Shown here: in pieces, positions 32,782 through 42,802 of the stretch | Position numbering within the stretch: position 1 is the first letter of the stretch | Layout of the letters: every line of letters begins with the position of its first letter | Assembly (NCBI GenBank): GCA_963708515.1 | Contig: CAVPSX010000005.1 | Location: forward strand, 1-64,000 | Length of the DNA stretch: 64,000 bases | Reading direction: 5' to 3' | Origin: JAPLJM01 sp963708515 | Lineage (GTDB): Bacteria; Desulfobacterota; Syntrophia; Syntrophales; Fen-1087 | The notes under the pieces: model-generated | Told to the model about the DNA's origin: nothing | The model's input: only the letters and a program-made list of their open reading frames with translations | The model's database searches: none | Program-made: the position numbers and the translations under genes

Positions 32782-34365
32782 ATGCATGTGTATGAATTCC
32801 AGGGGATGACCAGAAGAGATATGCTGCAACTGGCCGCGGCGTCCGCCATATTATTTTCACTTCCTGCCATGACAGGCTGCACATCATTTCCCAAAGATAA
32901 ACCCTCCGCCACGGGCGACGGTAAAGCCCTGACGCTGATTCACGGCAATGTCATCAATGTGCTTCAGGGCGACGTGCATAGCGACCAGACGATTACGATC
33001 CGCTACGGGATGATCGAATCCATCTCGGACCGACTGCCTGAGCCCCGGGAAGAATCCCTCGTCGTGGATATGAAAAATCAATATCTCATTCCGGGTTTGA
33101 TTGATGCACATTGCCATTCTACCCTCTCAAGCGAGGCAGAATTCAATCCATTCGGCGTTTCCACGATGCTGCGGCAGATCAGGAGAAATTACGTCCAGCA
33201 ACTTGCCCATGGCGTGACGACCATCCGTGACATGGGCGCGCTGCCAAAACTGCTGCATAAGCATTTGGAAATGATTGAAAAAGGGGAATTGACGGGTCCG
33301 AGAGTGGTCTATTGCAATGCCTTCACGAACGTCCACGGGGGGCATCCGGATATCGATCCTGCCGACATCAGCATGTTTTCCGGAATCGCCACGGCCTTTG
33401 CGGGGAATCCCAGTTTCTGGTTTAAAGACATCCCGGAGCTGGAAGGAAAGATGAAAGAGAGCCTCGAAAACGGCGCGTCTTTCATCAAGCTCACCATGGA
33501 TAACCGGTCGCTGCTGTGTGGAAAAGGCGAGATTCCTGTTTACAGTGAGGAGCAACTGGAGTTTATTTTTACATTTGCCCGGAAAAACAACCTCCCTGTT
33601 GCCGGCCACATCCATACGAAATACGGGTTTGACCGGGCGCTTCAGTACGGCATCAACTCCATGGAACATTCCCTTGCCGACGCCCTGTTGACAGACCGGG
33701 AAATTGCGGAGATGGCCGGCAAGAACATCGCCATCGTGCCCACCATGGTCATTGCGCAGATGCATGCCGCGGAAGAGGCCTTTGACAGGGTTCCTGAATT
33801 ATACCGGAATGGCTTCGTTTATAACGAATTGTCCATCAGGCGGCAGATGCTCAATTCCTCACCGGACGATTATGTTGAACCGGCAATCCATGAGAAGAAT
33901 GTAGAGGCCCTTCAATATTATCAAAAATATGGATGCGCTAACCTCTATAAAAACGGCAAATTTCTGGCCAGGCCCGATCTCTATTTCAATATCCTTTTGC
34001 ATGGCCCGCAGAATCTGCTCAGGATGAAAGAGGCCGGGATTGTCATCGGCTGTGGCACCGACGCCGGCATTCCCCTTGTTTATCATGGGATGCTGTGGCG
34101 GGAGATGGAAATGCTTACAAGAATCGGCTTTTCGAATCAGGAAGCGCTGCGGTGCGCGACAATCAACAATGCGAAAATCCTCCGGATGGAAGACAAAATC
34201 GGTACGATAGACAAAGGCAAACTCGCGGATATGGTCGTCTTGAAAGAGAATCCTCTAACCGTAATCGAGACCTGCCGCGCTCCGCAAATGGTCATCAAGG
34301 GCGGGCGGATTTATGCTGATTTTTTTGCTGACACTTGGATGTCAGACTATTATTCTTATCCATAA
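32782..34365 (+). CDS. Amidohydrolase-superfamily lipoprotein (imidazolonepropionase-like)
   Basis: 527 residues. The N-terminus has an Arg-Arg pair (MTRRDMLQL) before a hydrophobic stretch ending MTGC, so it may be exported by Tat and lipidated. The catalytic part has GLIDAHCHS (HxH metal site, near residue 113), FIKLTMDN with the probable carbamylated Lys, VAGHIHT, INSMEHS, and GCGTDAGIP with the metal-binding Asp, all as in metal-dependent amidohydrolases. Substrate unknown; relatives act on imidazolones, peptides or prolidase-type substrates. It starts 19 bases after the interrupted hypothetical gene. Confidence 0.88.
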   Translation: MHVYEFQGMTRRDMLQLAAASAILFSLPAMTGCTSFPKDKPSATGDGKALTLIHGNVINVLQGDVHSDQTITIRYGMIESISDRLPEPREESLVVDMKNQYLIPGLIDAHCHSTLSSEAEFNPFGVSTMLRQIRRNYVQQLAHGVTTIRDMGALPKLLHKHLEMIEKGELTGPRVVYCNAFTNVHGGHPDIDPADISMFSGIATAFAGNPSFWFKDIPELEGKMKESLENGASFIKLTMDNRSLLCGKGEIPVYSEEQLEFIFTFARKNNLPVAGHIHTKYGFDRALQYGINSMEHSLADALLTDREIAEMAGKNIAIVPTMVIAQMHAAEEAFDRVPELYRNGFVYNELSIRRQMLNSSPDDYVEPAIHEKNVEALQYYQKYGCANLYKNGKFLARPDLYFNILLHGPQNLLRMKEAGIVIGCGTDAGIPLVYHGMLWREMEMLTRIGFSNQEALRCATINNAKILRMEDKIGTIDKGKLADMVVLKENPLTVIETCRAPQMVIKGGRIYADFFADTWMSDYYSYP

Positions 34366-34469
34366 TAATATAAATTACAGAAATCTCACTAAAACTGTAG
34401 TATATATTGATGAGAGGAGTCAGGTCGGTGTGACTTTTCTGACTCAGTCTGGAGGGCTTGAAAAATAAT

Positions 34470-36911
34470 ATGACTGTTAAAATGATGCCGGATCCTCAGA
34501 CAAGCGACCATAAGGTTGCCTGGATTGCAAGTTTCAAAGATACCTATGACGCGTGGGTAGATAACCTCAGAGCAACTATCGCCTCGATGGAAAAACAGGC
34601 GATCCCTCCTCTTGATACATCGGTTTCGAAACTCTTCGATACATCCATTCCCGGCGCCGTTCTGATGCGAGAGGTCATAGATTACTACATAGACAGCTGG
34701 CAGAGAAGTTTCCTCTATCTGAACACAATGAGAAAACGTGGCAGCATTTACCTGAGGCATCTGCAGGACGGCCAGCCAACCGTATTATTTTTCGAGTATG
34801 AAAAAGTTCTGAGCGGCCTCACCCTGAATCGTCCCGTGAATTACGACCTTGTGAGAATCATCCCTGACAAGGAATATGTCATAGATCCCGATAAAAGACC
34901 GATTGTAGTCGTAGATCCCCGGGCGGGTCACGGACCGGGCATCGGTGGCTCCAAGAGAGAATCCGAAATCGGGATGGCGATGAAAAATGGACATCCCGCC
35001 TACTTCATTCTCTTTTACCCCTACCCCGTACCGGGACAGACCATTGCCGATGTAAAGAACGCCGAGCTCAGTTTCATCGAGGAAGTTGCCCGGCGGCACC
35101 CTAACTCAAGAAAGCCTTCTGTTATCGGGAATTGCCAAGCAGGCTGGGCCGTAGCGATGATGAGCGCCCACATGCCGGGCGGGACGGGTCCGCTTGTCTT
35201 TAACGGCGCGCCCCTTTCATACTGGTCGGGTGTCGAAGGTAAAGACACCATGCGCTATCTGGGAGGACTTGCGGGAGGCGCGTGGGTCGCATCATTTTTC
35301 TCCGATCTGGGCGCCGGCTGCTTTGATGGCGCTAATCTTGTCCTAAACTTCGAAATGCTGAATCCCGCCAATACCTTCTGGACCAAGCAATATAACGTGT
35401 ACTCAAAGATCGACACAGAAGAAAGGCGTTACCTTGATTTTGAACGATGGTGGAACGGCTACTGCCTGATGACCACGGAAGAAATACAGTATATTGTTGA
35501 AAATCTATTCATCGGCAACAAACTGGAACAGGGGTCCCTTGAAATCGAGGGAAAAGTCTTAAATTTAAAAGACCTGGTGGATCCTGTGGTTGTATTTGCC
35601 TCGAGCGGGGACAACATTACTCCGCCACGCCAGGCTCTCAACTGGATTATAAAAGTCTGGGGTTCCATCGAAGAAATAAAAAGGCGAAGGCAGGCAATTA
35701 TTTACATTCTCCATAAAGATATAGGCCATCTCGGAATATTTGTGTCAAGCAAGATCGCGACGAAAGAACACAACGAAATAATCTCAAGCTTCGATATGAT
35801 CGAATACCTGCCTTCGGGACTCTATGAAATGATAATCGAGGATGGCGATGAAGAACACGTCGGCTTCGATGTCCATTTTGAGGAACGGACATTCGATGAC
35901 ATCATGGCGCTGGATGCCGGTCCTGATGAAGGGAAACCTTCTCAACAGGACGAAAGGGCATTTGAAATTGTCCGCCAGCTCTCAGAAAAGAACAATATGT
36001 TCTATAAAACCTATATTAGTCCGTGGATGCGTCTCTTCATGACAGATCAATCTGCTGAAGCTATTCGACAGATTCATCCTCTTAGGATCAGCCGGTACGC
36101 ATGCTCTGATCTCAGTCCTTTCTTCTTCCCGATCAAGCTCTTTGCTCCCACGGTTGCACGAAACCGCCGAAAATGCCCTGAGGATAATCCATATATGATC
36201 ATGGAAAAATGTTTTTCCGAAAACGTGGTCACCATGCTTGACTATGCGAGGGATATGCGTGATCTCAAATATGAATATATATTCAAGTCTGTATATGAAT
36301 CGGATCTTCTCAATATGCTGTTCCCGAAAGAAGAATCTGTAATAACGACTGAGGAGGGACAACGAAAGAAGGAGGACGAAGAAATCATTGCTCTGCGTGA
36401 CCGCCTTGACGACGCCTACTGGATAAATGCCATGGAAGAGGGCGGGTTTGTAGAGGGATTGATACGGATGCTCCTGGCAATTGTGTCTGCAAACCATACC
36501 TTTGACCGAAAATCCTTCCTTCTGATGCAGCAGCTTGTACGCGTCCATCCCAGACTGAAGGGGGTAACGATTCCCGAATTCAGAGTGATCACGAAAAGGC
36601 AATCGAGAATTTTGCAGACAGATACGGAAAAGGCAATAAGATCTCTTCCCATCCTGCTGCAAACGCCAAAAGATCGTAAAGATGCGGTAGAGATTGCCCA
36701 GACTATTTTCGGGCACTGTGAACTGACAGAAGAAGCAAAGGCGATGCTGAGAAAACTAAGGGCAATTGAAAGGCTTGCACAAAGTGAAGCGATACATACC
36801 AAAGACGGCGATACTCATAAGATTAATACGGTAACACAAACAGAACTTTTGGCTTCCTCCGATCTGAAAAAAACAGCAGGAGCAAAACAAAAAACTCGAA
36901 AAAGGAAGTGA
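34470..36911 (+). CDS. DUF3141 alpha/beta-hydrolase-like protein (PHB synthase-related)
   Basis: 813 residues from ATG 34470; a TTG at 34458 is in frame but only one base from the GGAGGG ribosome site. The part around residues 135-260 has VVVDPRAGHGPGIGG, GHPAYFILFYPYPVPGQT and PSVIGNCQAGWAVAMM, where GNCQAGW is the nucleophile elbow with Cys instead of Ser, as in PHA synthases. VVFASSGDNITPP carries the Asp, and HKDIGHLG the His. This is the DUF3141 family, whose function is not established; a role in PHA-like or acyl metabolism is inferred from the fold. The C-terminal 300 residues are helical and charged, ending in a Lys-rich tail. Confidence 0.85.
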   Translation: MTVKMMPDPQTSDHKVAWIASFKDTYDAWVDNLRATIASMEKQAIPPLDTSVSKLFDTSIPGAVLMREVIDYYIDSWQRSFLYLNTMRKRGSIYLRHLQDGQPTVLFFEYEKVLSGLTLNRPVNYDLVRIIPDKEYVIDPDKRPIVVVDPRAGHGPGIGGSKRESEIGMAMKNGHPAYFILFYPYPVPGQTIADVKNAELSFIEEVARRHPNSRKPSVIGNCQAGWAVAMMSAHMPGGTGPLVFNGAPLSYWSGVEGKDTMRYLGGLAGGAWVASFFSDLGAGCFDGANLVLNFEMLNPANTFWTKQYNVYSKIDTEERRYLDFERWWNGYCLMTTEEIQYIVENLFIGNKLEQGSLEIEGKVLNLKDLVDPVVVFASSGDNITPPRQALNWIIKVWGSIEEIKRRRQAIIYILHKDIGHLGIFVSSKIATKEHNEIISSFDMIEYLPSGLYEMIIEDGDEEHVGFDVHFEERTFDDIMALDAGPDEGKPSQQDERAFEIVRQLSEKNNMFYKTYISPWMRLFMTDQSAEAIRQIHPLRISRYACSDLSPFFFPIKLFAPTVARNRRKCPEDNPYMIMEKCFSENVVTMLDYARDMRDLKYEYIFKSVYESDLLNMLFPKEESVITTEEGQRKKEDEEIIALRDRLDDAYWINAMEEGGFVEGLIRMLLAIVSANHTFDRKSFLLMQQLVRVHPRLKGVTIPEFRVITKRQSRILQTDTEKAIRSLPILLQTPKDRKDAVEIAQTIFGHCELTEEAKAMLRKLRAIERLAQSEAIHTKDGDTHKINTVTQTELLASSDLKKTAGAKQKTRKRK

Positions 36912-37431
36912 CCTGCCCGCCGTATTCCAGACGGCCCCGCAGTGCTGGTAATTTCCGGGGGAAAACTAAATCCGAGTATCCCGGTGTCTCTCCTGTCTTA
37001 ATTAGAAGTGTAACGTCCTCCTACTCGGTGATTGACGGATTTCGATAACAATGCGAGAGTATAAGCGGTAATATTTAGAAGTACTTTGGCGTCGCTCGCG
37101 CTCCGCCTATCAAGGGCGTTCGAGCCGACCCCGCCGCTGGCGGCTGCGCATCGCTTGGTTTTTGGCACGTCAACATGCAATAAATTGCAGTTGCCGCGCC
37201 CAAAAACGGCGGCTCAACAGCCGGCGTGAGATCAACCATTACAAACGCAAATCCTTAAACATTTCATTCATCATAATTGCTGCTTTGCAGAGACAGCGAC
37301 TCCGGCGGTCGGAGGATCTTGAAAAACCAGTAATTGGATTATTTGTTACGTATATTTTCCTGTTATTAATATTGTGGTATGGAAAATGACCCGGATCGTC
37401 GTTCCGGGGAGATTAATTCCAGGAATTCATC
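36912..37431 (+). other. 520-base intergenic region with GC-rich inverted segments
   Basis: No credible gene. The stretch 37085-37240 is unusually GC-rich and structured (GCTCGCGCTCCGCC, CCGCCGCTGGCGG, GGCTCAACAGCCGGCG), unlike the AT-rich flanks. It has some resemblance to integron attC ends but lacks a matched core pair, so I do not call it one. The final 50 bases are AT-rich and probably carry the promoter for the dehydrogenase gene at 37432. Confidence 0.4.
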
Positions 37432-38478
37432 ATGACACAGGAATTGAAAGCGATGCGCGCCGCCGTTTATTACAACAACAGCGATGTCAGGGTGGAAGAG
37501 CGGCCGGTGCCGCCTATCGGCGCCGGCGAGATGCTCGTGAAGGTCTTGGCCAGCGGGATCTGCGGCAGCGACGTCATGGAGTGGTACCGGATCAAAAAGG
37601 CGCCGCTTGTGCTGGGCCACGAGATCGCAGGTGTTATCGCCGCCGTCGGCGAAGGTGTCGTGCGGTACAAGCACGGCGACCGTGTTTTTGTTTCCCACCA
37701 TATCCCCTGCAACACCTGCCATTACTGCCTCAGGGGCTATCATACCGCCTGTGAGACGCTGCACACGACCAATTACGATCCGGGCGGTTTCGCCGAATAT
37801 ATTCGGGTCCCGCGCCTCAATGTCGATCGCGGCGTCTTTGTGCTGCCAGACGAGGTCTCTTACGATGCAGGGGTGTTCGTCGAACCCCTGGCCTGTGTCG
37901 TGCGCGGACAGCGCGTTGCCAACGTGCAACCCGGGCAGACGGTCCTCATCCTCGGTAGCGGCATTTCCGGAATGCTGCACCTTCTTCTGGCGCGCAGCCT
38001 CGGAGCCGGGCGCATCGCGGCGACGGACATCAGTCCGTTCCGTCTCGATATGGCCCGGCAGTTCGGCGCGGACTGGGCTTTTAATGCCCGCGAAGACATC
38101 CCGATGCATTTGCGCGAAATCAATAACGGGCGGTTGGCCGATCTCGTAATTGTCTGCACGGGCGCGCTGTCCGCCTTCATGCAGGCCCTGCAATCGGTGG
38201 ATCGTGGCGGCGCTATCCTGTGTTTCGCGACAACGGAGCCTGGTGTGGACCTGCCCGTGCCCCTCAATGAATTCTGGCGCAACGAGATCAAGCTGCTGCC
38301 TTCCTACGGGAACAGTCCGCTCGACGCGACAGTGGCCATCGAACTGATCCGTTCGGGACGCGTTCCCGTAGAGCGAATGATCACCCACCGGCTGCCGCTG
38401 GAGCAGGCGGGTCTGGGATTCCGCCTCGTGGCCGAAGGGGGCGATTCCATGAAGGTCATCATCGAACCACACAAATAA
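37432..38478 (+). CDS. Zinc-dependent alcohol/polyol dehydrogenase (MDR family)
   Basis: 348 residues. CGICGSDVMEW carries the catalytic-zinc Cys, GHEIAG the zinc His/Glu, and CNTCHYCLRGYHTAC the four structural-zinc cysteines. ILGSGISGMLHLLLA is the NAD(P) loop. It resembles sorbitol and threonine dehydrogenase-like enzymes. Its stop overlaps the start of the class II aldolase gene (TAATG), so the two are cotranslated and probably act in one sugar-alcohol or hydroxy-acid pathway, for example oxidising and then splitting a substrate. AGGA lies 8 bases before the ATG. Confidence 0.9.
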   Translation: MTQELKAMRAAVYYNNSDVRVEERPVPPIGAGEMLVKVLASGICGSDVMEWYRIKKAPLVLGHEIAGVIAAVGEGVVRYKHGDRVFVSHHIPCNTCHYCLRGYHTACETLHTTNYDPGGFAEYIRVPRLNVDRGVFVLPDEVSYDAGVFVEPLACVVRGQRVANVQPGQTVLILGSGISGMLHLLLARSLGAGRIAATDISPFRLDMARQFGADWAFNAREDIPMHLREINNGRLADLVIVCTGALSAFMQALQSVDRGGAILCFATTEPGVDLPVPLNEFWRNEIKLLPSYGNSPLDATVAIELIRSGRVPVERMITHRLPLEQAGLGFRLVAEGGDSMKVIIEPHK

Positions 38479-39656
38479 TGCAAAACATTCTGCAGAAATA
38501 TGTCACGAAAATAGCCCGGGCCGGTCTGACGGAACCGGGAGGCGCCCTGATCGGCTTGCGCGGAGCGGAAATCTCCTGGAGCCGGAAGGACGAGGCCTGC
38601 ACGGGGCTGGAAGCCGTCATGGCCGCTATTGATAAACAGGCCATTCTATTTGCCGAGCCGGCGGAGCCGTACCGGACGATCATTGAATATCTCGCGGAGA
38701 CTTCCGGCGGTGTCATCGAGCCCCGTGATTTTGAAACCCGGATATTCCTGCATGACCTGCCTGTTTTGCGGGAATTCGAACCTCATGCTGTCGCGGCGGT
38801 ACTGAGGCGACGGCGCAGCGTTGTCATCGCCGGCCGCGGCGTTGTCACCTTCGGCAAGGCCAGCCCGGAGTCGGCCTTCGTCATCTACAGCTCCGTCTGT
38901 TTTGCCTGCTTTGTTAAATTCTTCTCCGATACACTCTATCATGTACGCTGCAACGTGATGGATCGACGACGCCGGACGGTCCTTGAAAAAGTCATGACAT
39001 ATCTCGATCCCCCGCCGGACATAGCCGGAACTCTCATGAAGGGGCCATTTCCCGTCGAAGACCAGATTCTTCCGGCGATGGAGCAGGCGGGCCTGCTGCT
39101 GGTTGATTGCCGTCTCGTGGATTCCAATTTCGGCAACATCTCTTATTTTGCCGATCCCGTGCTGTATATCAGCCCGAAAGGCGGCGCCCTCGATGAACTG
39201 CATAACCGCATCGTTTCCATTTCCCTCGCCGATCCTTCCGCCCCGACGCAGGCTGCCTCGACGGAATTTCCCGCCCACCGGGACATCGTTCTGACAACGG
39301 GGCAACGCGCCGTGCTGCACGGACATCCGAAGTTTGCCGTAATACTGTCCCTCGACTGCGAAAAGGACGAATGTGAAGGCCGTGATGCCTGTCATATTCG
39401 CTGTCCGCACCAAAGATTCATCGGCGATATCCCCGTTGTGGCCGGCGAGGCGGGCGCCGGACCTTTCGGATTGAGCCATACAGTCCCCCCGGCGATGCGG
39501 GATCATCGTGGCGTAATCGTTTACGGGCACGGCCTGTTCACAGCCGGAAAGCACGATTTCAACGAGGCCTTTGAGCGGCTGGCGGCGATCGAAAACGCCT
39601 GCCGGCAGGAATATTTCAGGCGGATCGGGTATATGGGAGACGGAACGACATCATGA
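38478..39656 (+). CDS. Class II aldolase/adducin-family protein with a partial N-terminal repeat
   Basis: 392 residues. The C-terminal half (from about residue 200) is a class II aldolase domain: SNFGNISYFADPVLYISPKGGALDEL, then VLHGHPKFAVIL with the HxH zinc site and VIVYGHGLFTAG with the third His. The N-terminal half contains AVLRRRRSVVIAGRGVVTFGKASPESAFVIY, which resembles the C-terminal part of the same fold (RGHGxxxxG...EA), so it may be a degenerate duplicate domain. Substrates of the family are sugar phosphates such as fuculose-1-phosphate; not resolvable here. It overlaps the dehydrogenase gene by one base. Confidence 0.82.
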   Translation: MQNILQKYVTKIARAGLTEPGGALIGLRGAEISWSRKDEACTGLEAVMAAIDKQAILFAEPAEPYRTIIEYLAETSGGVIEPRDFETRIFLHDLPVLREFEPHAVAAVLRRRRSVVIAGRGVVTFGKASPESAFVIYSSVCFACFVKFFSDTLYHVRCNVMDRRRRTVLEKVMTYLDPPPDIAGTLMKGPFPVEDQILPAMEQAGLLLVDCRLVDSNFGNISYFADPVLYISPKGGALDELHNRIVSISLADPSAPTQAASTEFPAHRDIVLTTGQRAVLHGHPKFAVILSLDCEKDECEGRDACHIRCPHQRFIGDIPVVAGEAGAGPFGLSHTVPPAMRDHRGVIVYGHGLFTAGKHDFNEAFERLAAIENACRQEYFRRIGYMGDGTTS

Positions 39657-39696
39657 AAATGACCCGGTTTTGTTTCAATCACCTGATGAAAGCCTC

Positions 39697-39854
39697 GCAT
39701 AACCGGTGAAAAATGGTTCGCAAGCGGCGAATGAAAGATTTTTCGCATTTCCAGAAAGTAGACTATTTAATTGATATCATAAATAATTTAAACATTATCA
39801 TCTTTGTCGCGAAAAAGATTTTGAGCCGTGGCGAAGCCATTTTTCAAAGGTCTC
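39697..39854 (+). repeat. MITE-like intergenic element, copy B
   Basis: About 158 bp. The left arm GAAAAATGGTTCGC...GATTTTTCG (39709-39745) and the right arm, in reverse complement GAAAAATGGCTTCGC...CTTTTTCGC, match copies A and C almost base for base. The centre is AT-rich and unrelated to the other copies, lacking the GGGGACACGAC hairpin. It lies between the aldolase and queF genes. Confidence 0.8.
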
Positions 39855-39882
39855 ATAATATCATGAAAGGAATAACGAATTT

Positions 39883-40300
39883 ATGCCAACGAAGAAAAAG
39901 AAATCCGATTTTTCAGGATTGACGCTGCTCGGGCGGGACGGTCCGGACGCAAAACCGTCCAGGAAAATAGAAACCTTTGCGAACCGGCATCCTGCAGCGG
40001 GATTATGTCGTGACGCTTGAGACGGAGGAATTCACCTGCGTCTGCCCGATGACGGGCCAGCCCGATTTTGCCTGGCTGAAAATTCAGTATATCCCCGATA
40101 AGCGCATCGTCGAGTCCAAGTCGCTGAAACTCTACCTGTGGTCCTACCGTGATGTAGGGTCCTTTCACGAGCACGTCACAAACCGGATTCTCGATGATCT
40201 GACGGCGGCGCTGGCGCCGCGGTGGTGCAAGATTACCGCGGAATTCGCCGTGCGAGGCGGCATTGCCATAACGGTTGAGGCGGAGTACCGGAAACCCTGA
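39883..40300 (+). pseudogene. queF: 7-cyano-7-deazaguanine reductase QueF, interrupted by a frameshift
   Basis: From ATG 39883 (AAAGGA upstream) the frame encodes SGLTLLGRDGPDAKPSRKIETFANRHP, the start of a QueF protein. Near 39990-40005 the coding frame changes and continues DYVVTLETEEFTCVCPMTGQPDFAWLKIQYIP, with the catalytic Cys in FTCVCP, and then VESKSLKLYLWSYRDVGSFHEH with the substrate-binding Glu and His. Together they form a complete short unimodular QueF that makes preQ1 for queuosine. A single missing base would restore the gene; sequencing error is quite possible. Confidence 0.85.
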
Positions 40301-40390
40301 ATCGGGCAGGTATTTCAAAGGAGACATGACACAGTCGTGTCCCACTCCCGGAGGATCAGATAGGGGTTGCCGTACGCGTGAAAAGATTGT

Positions 40391-41069
40391 ATGAGAGCGG
40401 GCGAAGAAGGAAAGGAGCCTGATTCGTTGAAAAATCGGCTCGTCACATCAGACATAACTCTGGCGTTGCTTTACTATTTTATCCGGGCCTATTCTTGGAC
40501 ATTTCAACTGCACATTGAAAATGAGAAGGAGTGGATGGACTATCATGCCGGGGGTGGAACGGTGCTGCTGTGTGCCTGGCACCAGCAGTTTTTTGCCGCG
40601 ATCCGCCATTTCAAGACCTATCAGGCGCTTGGTCCCAGCCTCATGATCAGCAAGAGCAAAGACGGTGAAATCATCGCGGGGATTGCCGAACGCAGCGGCT
40701 GGAAGGTGGTGCGGGGCTCATCCTCGACGGATGGACGGCAAGCCCTCGAGCGCCATGATCGATAATTTAAAGCGGTTCCGCCTGGCCGCCCATATCCTGG
40801 ACGGGCCGAGGGGGCCCGCCGGTCGGGTCAAAGCCGGGGTGATCCAACTGGCGCACACGGCGGACGCCATGATCGTTCCCGTATATGCCGCTGCCGACAA
40901 AGCCTGGTTTTTTAATAGCTGGGACCGGTTCATGCTGCCCAAACCGTTTGCAAAAGTGACGCTTCGTTTTGGAGAAATGATCGATTTCAATACCCAAAAT
41001 CGAAAAAACGATTTTGAGGCTCAGAGGCTTGAACTGGAGAATCAGATGCTTCCGGGATTGATCGGCTGA
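40391..41069 (+). pseudogene. Lysophospholipid acyltransferase-like protein (DUF374), interrupted by a frameshift
   Basis: Frame 1 (40391 to about 40745) has YHAGGGTVLLCAWHQQFFAAIRHF, the acceptor motif of the DUF374/LpxL-like group, and SLMISKSKDGEIIAGIAERSGWKVVRGSSS. The second frame continues from about 40750 with FRLAAHILDGPRGPAGRVKAGVIQLA and TADAMIVPVYAAADKAWFFNSWD. The join near 40743-40760 requires one base change. The full protein would be about 225 residues. It ends 14 bases before the acyl-CoA synthetase gene. Confidence 0.8.
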
Positions 41070-41083
41070 AGGAGATCTTCCCA

Positions 41084-42802
41084 ATGTATGAGACAAAACC
41101 CTGGGCGAAGTTTTACGGACGAGTGCCGGAATCCATCGAATATCCGCGCGTGACGATGTACGAGGCGCTCATGAAAACCGTTGCAAGTCGCCCCGATGCC
41201 GTGGCCTGGGATTTTTTCGGAACCACCTGCACCTACCGGCAATTCGGCGAACAGATCCGGCAATGCGCTGATGCCCTGGCCGCTTTGGGCCTGAAGGCCG
41301 GGGACCGCATCACGATTTCCATGCCCACCTGCCCGCAGGGAATCATTTGTTTTTACGCATCCAACAAGCTCGGCGCCGTCTCGAGCATGATCCATCCGCT
41401 GTCGCCGGCCAAAGAGATCGAGTTTTATCTCAACAAAAGCAAAAGCCGCTTTGCCCTCACGCTTGACGCCTTTTACGGCAAGTTCAAAGAGGTTCAGTCG
41501 TGCACCGATCTGCAAACCCTGATTCTGGCAAGAATCCCCGACTACCTGGGCCTGGGCATGAGAATCGGCTTCTATCTGACAAAGGGCCGTAAAATTCCGC
41601 CCGTGCCGCAGGATCCCCTTGTGCGCTGGTGGCATGACATCATGCAGGGCACCTATCCGGAAGCCCAGCAGGCGGGCATGGATACCGACGAGATGGCCGT
41701 CATTCTCTACAGCGGTGGCACCACGGGCTCGCCCAAGGGGATCATGCTGTCCAACATGAATTTCATCAGCGAGGGCATGCAGGTCGCTGCCTGGGGCGAT
41801 CTGGGGGCCGATGGATCCATCCTTGCCATTTTGCCCATCTTTCATGGATTCGGCCTGGGCGTGTGCGTCAATGCGGTCTTCATGGGCGGCGGCAAGAGCA
41901 TCCTGGTGCCGCAGTTCACGCCGGAGATCGTAGCCAAACTCATTAAAACCAAAAAACCGACCTTTGTTGTGGGCGTACCGACTCTCTTTGAAGCTCTGAA
42001 CCGCAATCCGCTGTTCCAGAAGGCCGATCTGAGCTGTCTGAGGGGGGCATTCAGCGGTGCTGATCAGCTTCCGCGCCCGGTCAAGGAGAAGTTCGAGCAG
42101 ATCGTCCGCCGCCAGGGCGGCTCCGTGCAACTGCGTGAGGGATACGGCCTGACGGAGGCCGTCACGGCGATCATGGCCATGCCCATGACGGAGTACCGCG
42201 AGGGGAGCGTGGGCATTGTTTTTCCCGACATGCTGGCCAAGATCGTCAGGCAGGGGACCACGGAAGAGGTACCGGCCGGCGAAATCGGCGAGATCTGCCT
42301 GCACGGACCGGCAGTCATGCTGGGCTATCTGGAGATGCCCGAAGAGACCGCAGAGACCCTGAAGACCCATCCGGACGGCAGGCTGTGGCTGCACACGGGC
42401 GACCTGGCGACGATGGATGAGGACGGTTTCGTTTATTTCAAGCTCCGGCTCAAGCGCATGATCAAATCGTCGGGCATGAACGTCTATCCCGCCCAGGTCG
42501 AGGATGTTTTCTATAAGCACGAGGCGGTGCTGGAATGCTGCGTGATCGGCGTTCCCGATGAAATCCAGGTGGAGCGCGTCAAGGCCTTCGTGGTTCTCAA
42601 AGATCCGGCCAAAGAAGGGCCGGAGATGGAGCAGGCGCTGATCCGGCACAGCCGGGAGCATCTCATCAAGTGGTCCTGCCCGCGCGAGATTGAATTCAGG
42701 CGATCCCTGCCGAAGACGCTGGTCGGCAAGGTAGCCTACAACGCCCTCGAAGTGGAGGAAAAGGCTCGCCTGAAGGCGGCCGGCAAATATTCGGGAGAAT
42801 GA
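41084..42802 (+). CDS. Acyl-CoA synthetase (AMP-forming)
   Basis: 572 residues. The AMP-binding loop is YSGGTTGSPKGIML (near residues 206-219), the second motif is REGYGLTEAV, and the C-terminal hinge and catalytic region are HTGDLATMDEDGFVYFKLRLKRMIKSSGMNVYP with Lys near the end (KTLVGKVAYN). It activates a carboxylic acid with ATP and CoA. It overlaps the HgdB-like gene by 4 bases, so it probably activates the acid that the two dehydratase-like subunits then use. Chain type is not readable. Confidence 0.92.
   Translation: MYETKPWAKFYGRVPESIEYPRVTMYEALMKTVASRPDAVAWDFFGTTCTYRQFGEQIRQCADALAALGLKAGDRITISMPTCPQGIICFYASNKLGAVSSMIHPLSPAKEIEFYLNKSKSRFALTLDAFYGKFKEVQSCTDLQTLILARIPDYLGLGMRIGFYLTKGRKIPPVPQDPLVRWWHDIMQGTYPEAQQAGMDTDEMAVILYSGGTTGSPKGIMLSNMNFISEGMQVAAWGDLGADGSILAILPIFHGFGLGVCVNAVFMGGGKSILVPQFTPEIVAKLIKTKKPTFVVGVPTLFEALNRNPLFQKADLSCLRGAFSGADQLPRPVKEKFEQIVRRQGGSVQLREGYGLTEAVTAIMAMPMTEYREGSVGIVFPDMLAKIVRQGTTEEVPAGEIGEICLHGPAVMLGYLEMPEETAETLKTHPDGRLWLHTGDLATMDEDGFVYFKLRLKRMIKSSGMNVYPAQVEDVFYKHEAVLECCVIGVPDEIQVERVKAFVVLKDPAKEGPEMEQALIRHSREHLIKWSCPREIEFRRSLPKTLVGKVAYNALEVEEKARLKAAGKYSGE

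Noticed and set aside
41042..42661. 539-codon frame on the minus strand
   Set aside because: Antisense shadow of the acyl-CoA synthetase gene, which has complete motifs on the plus strand.
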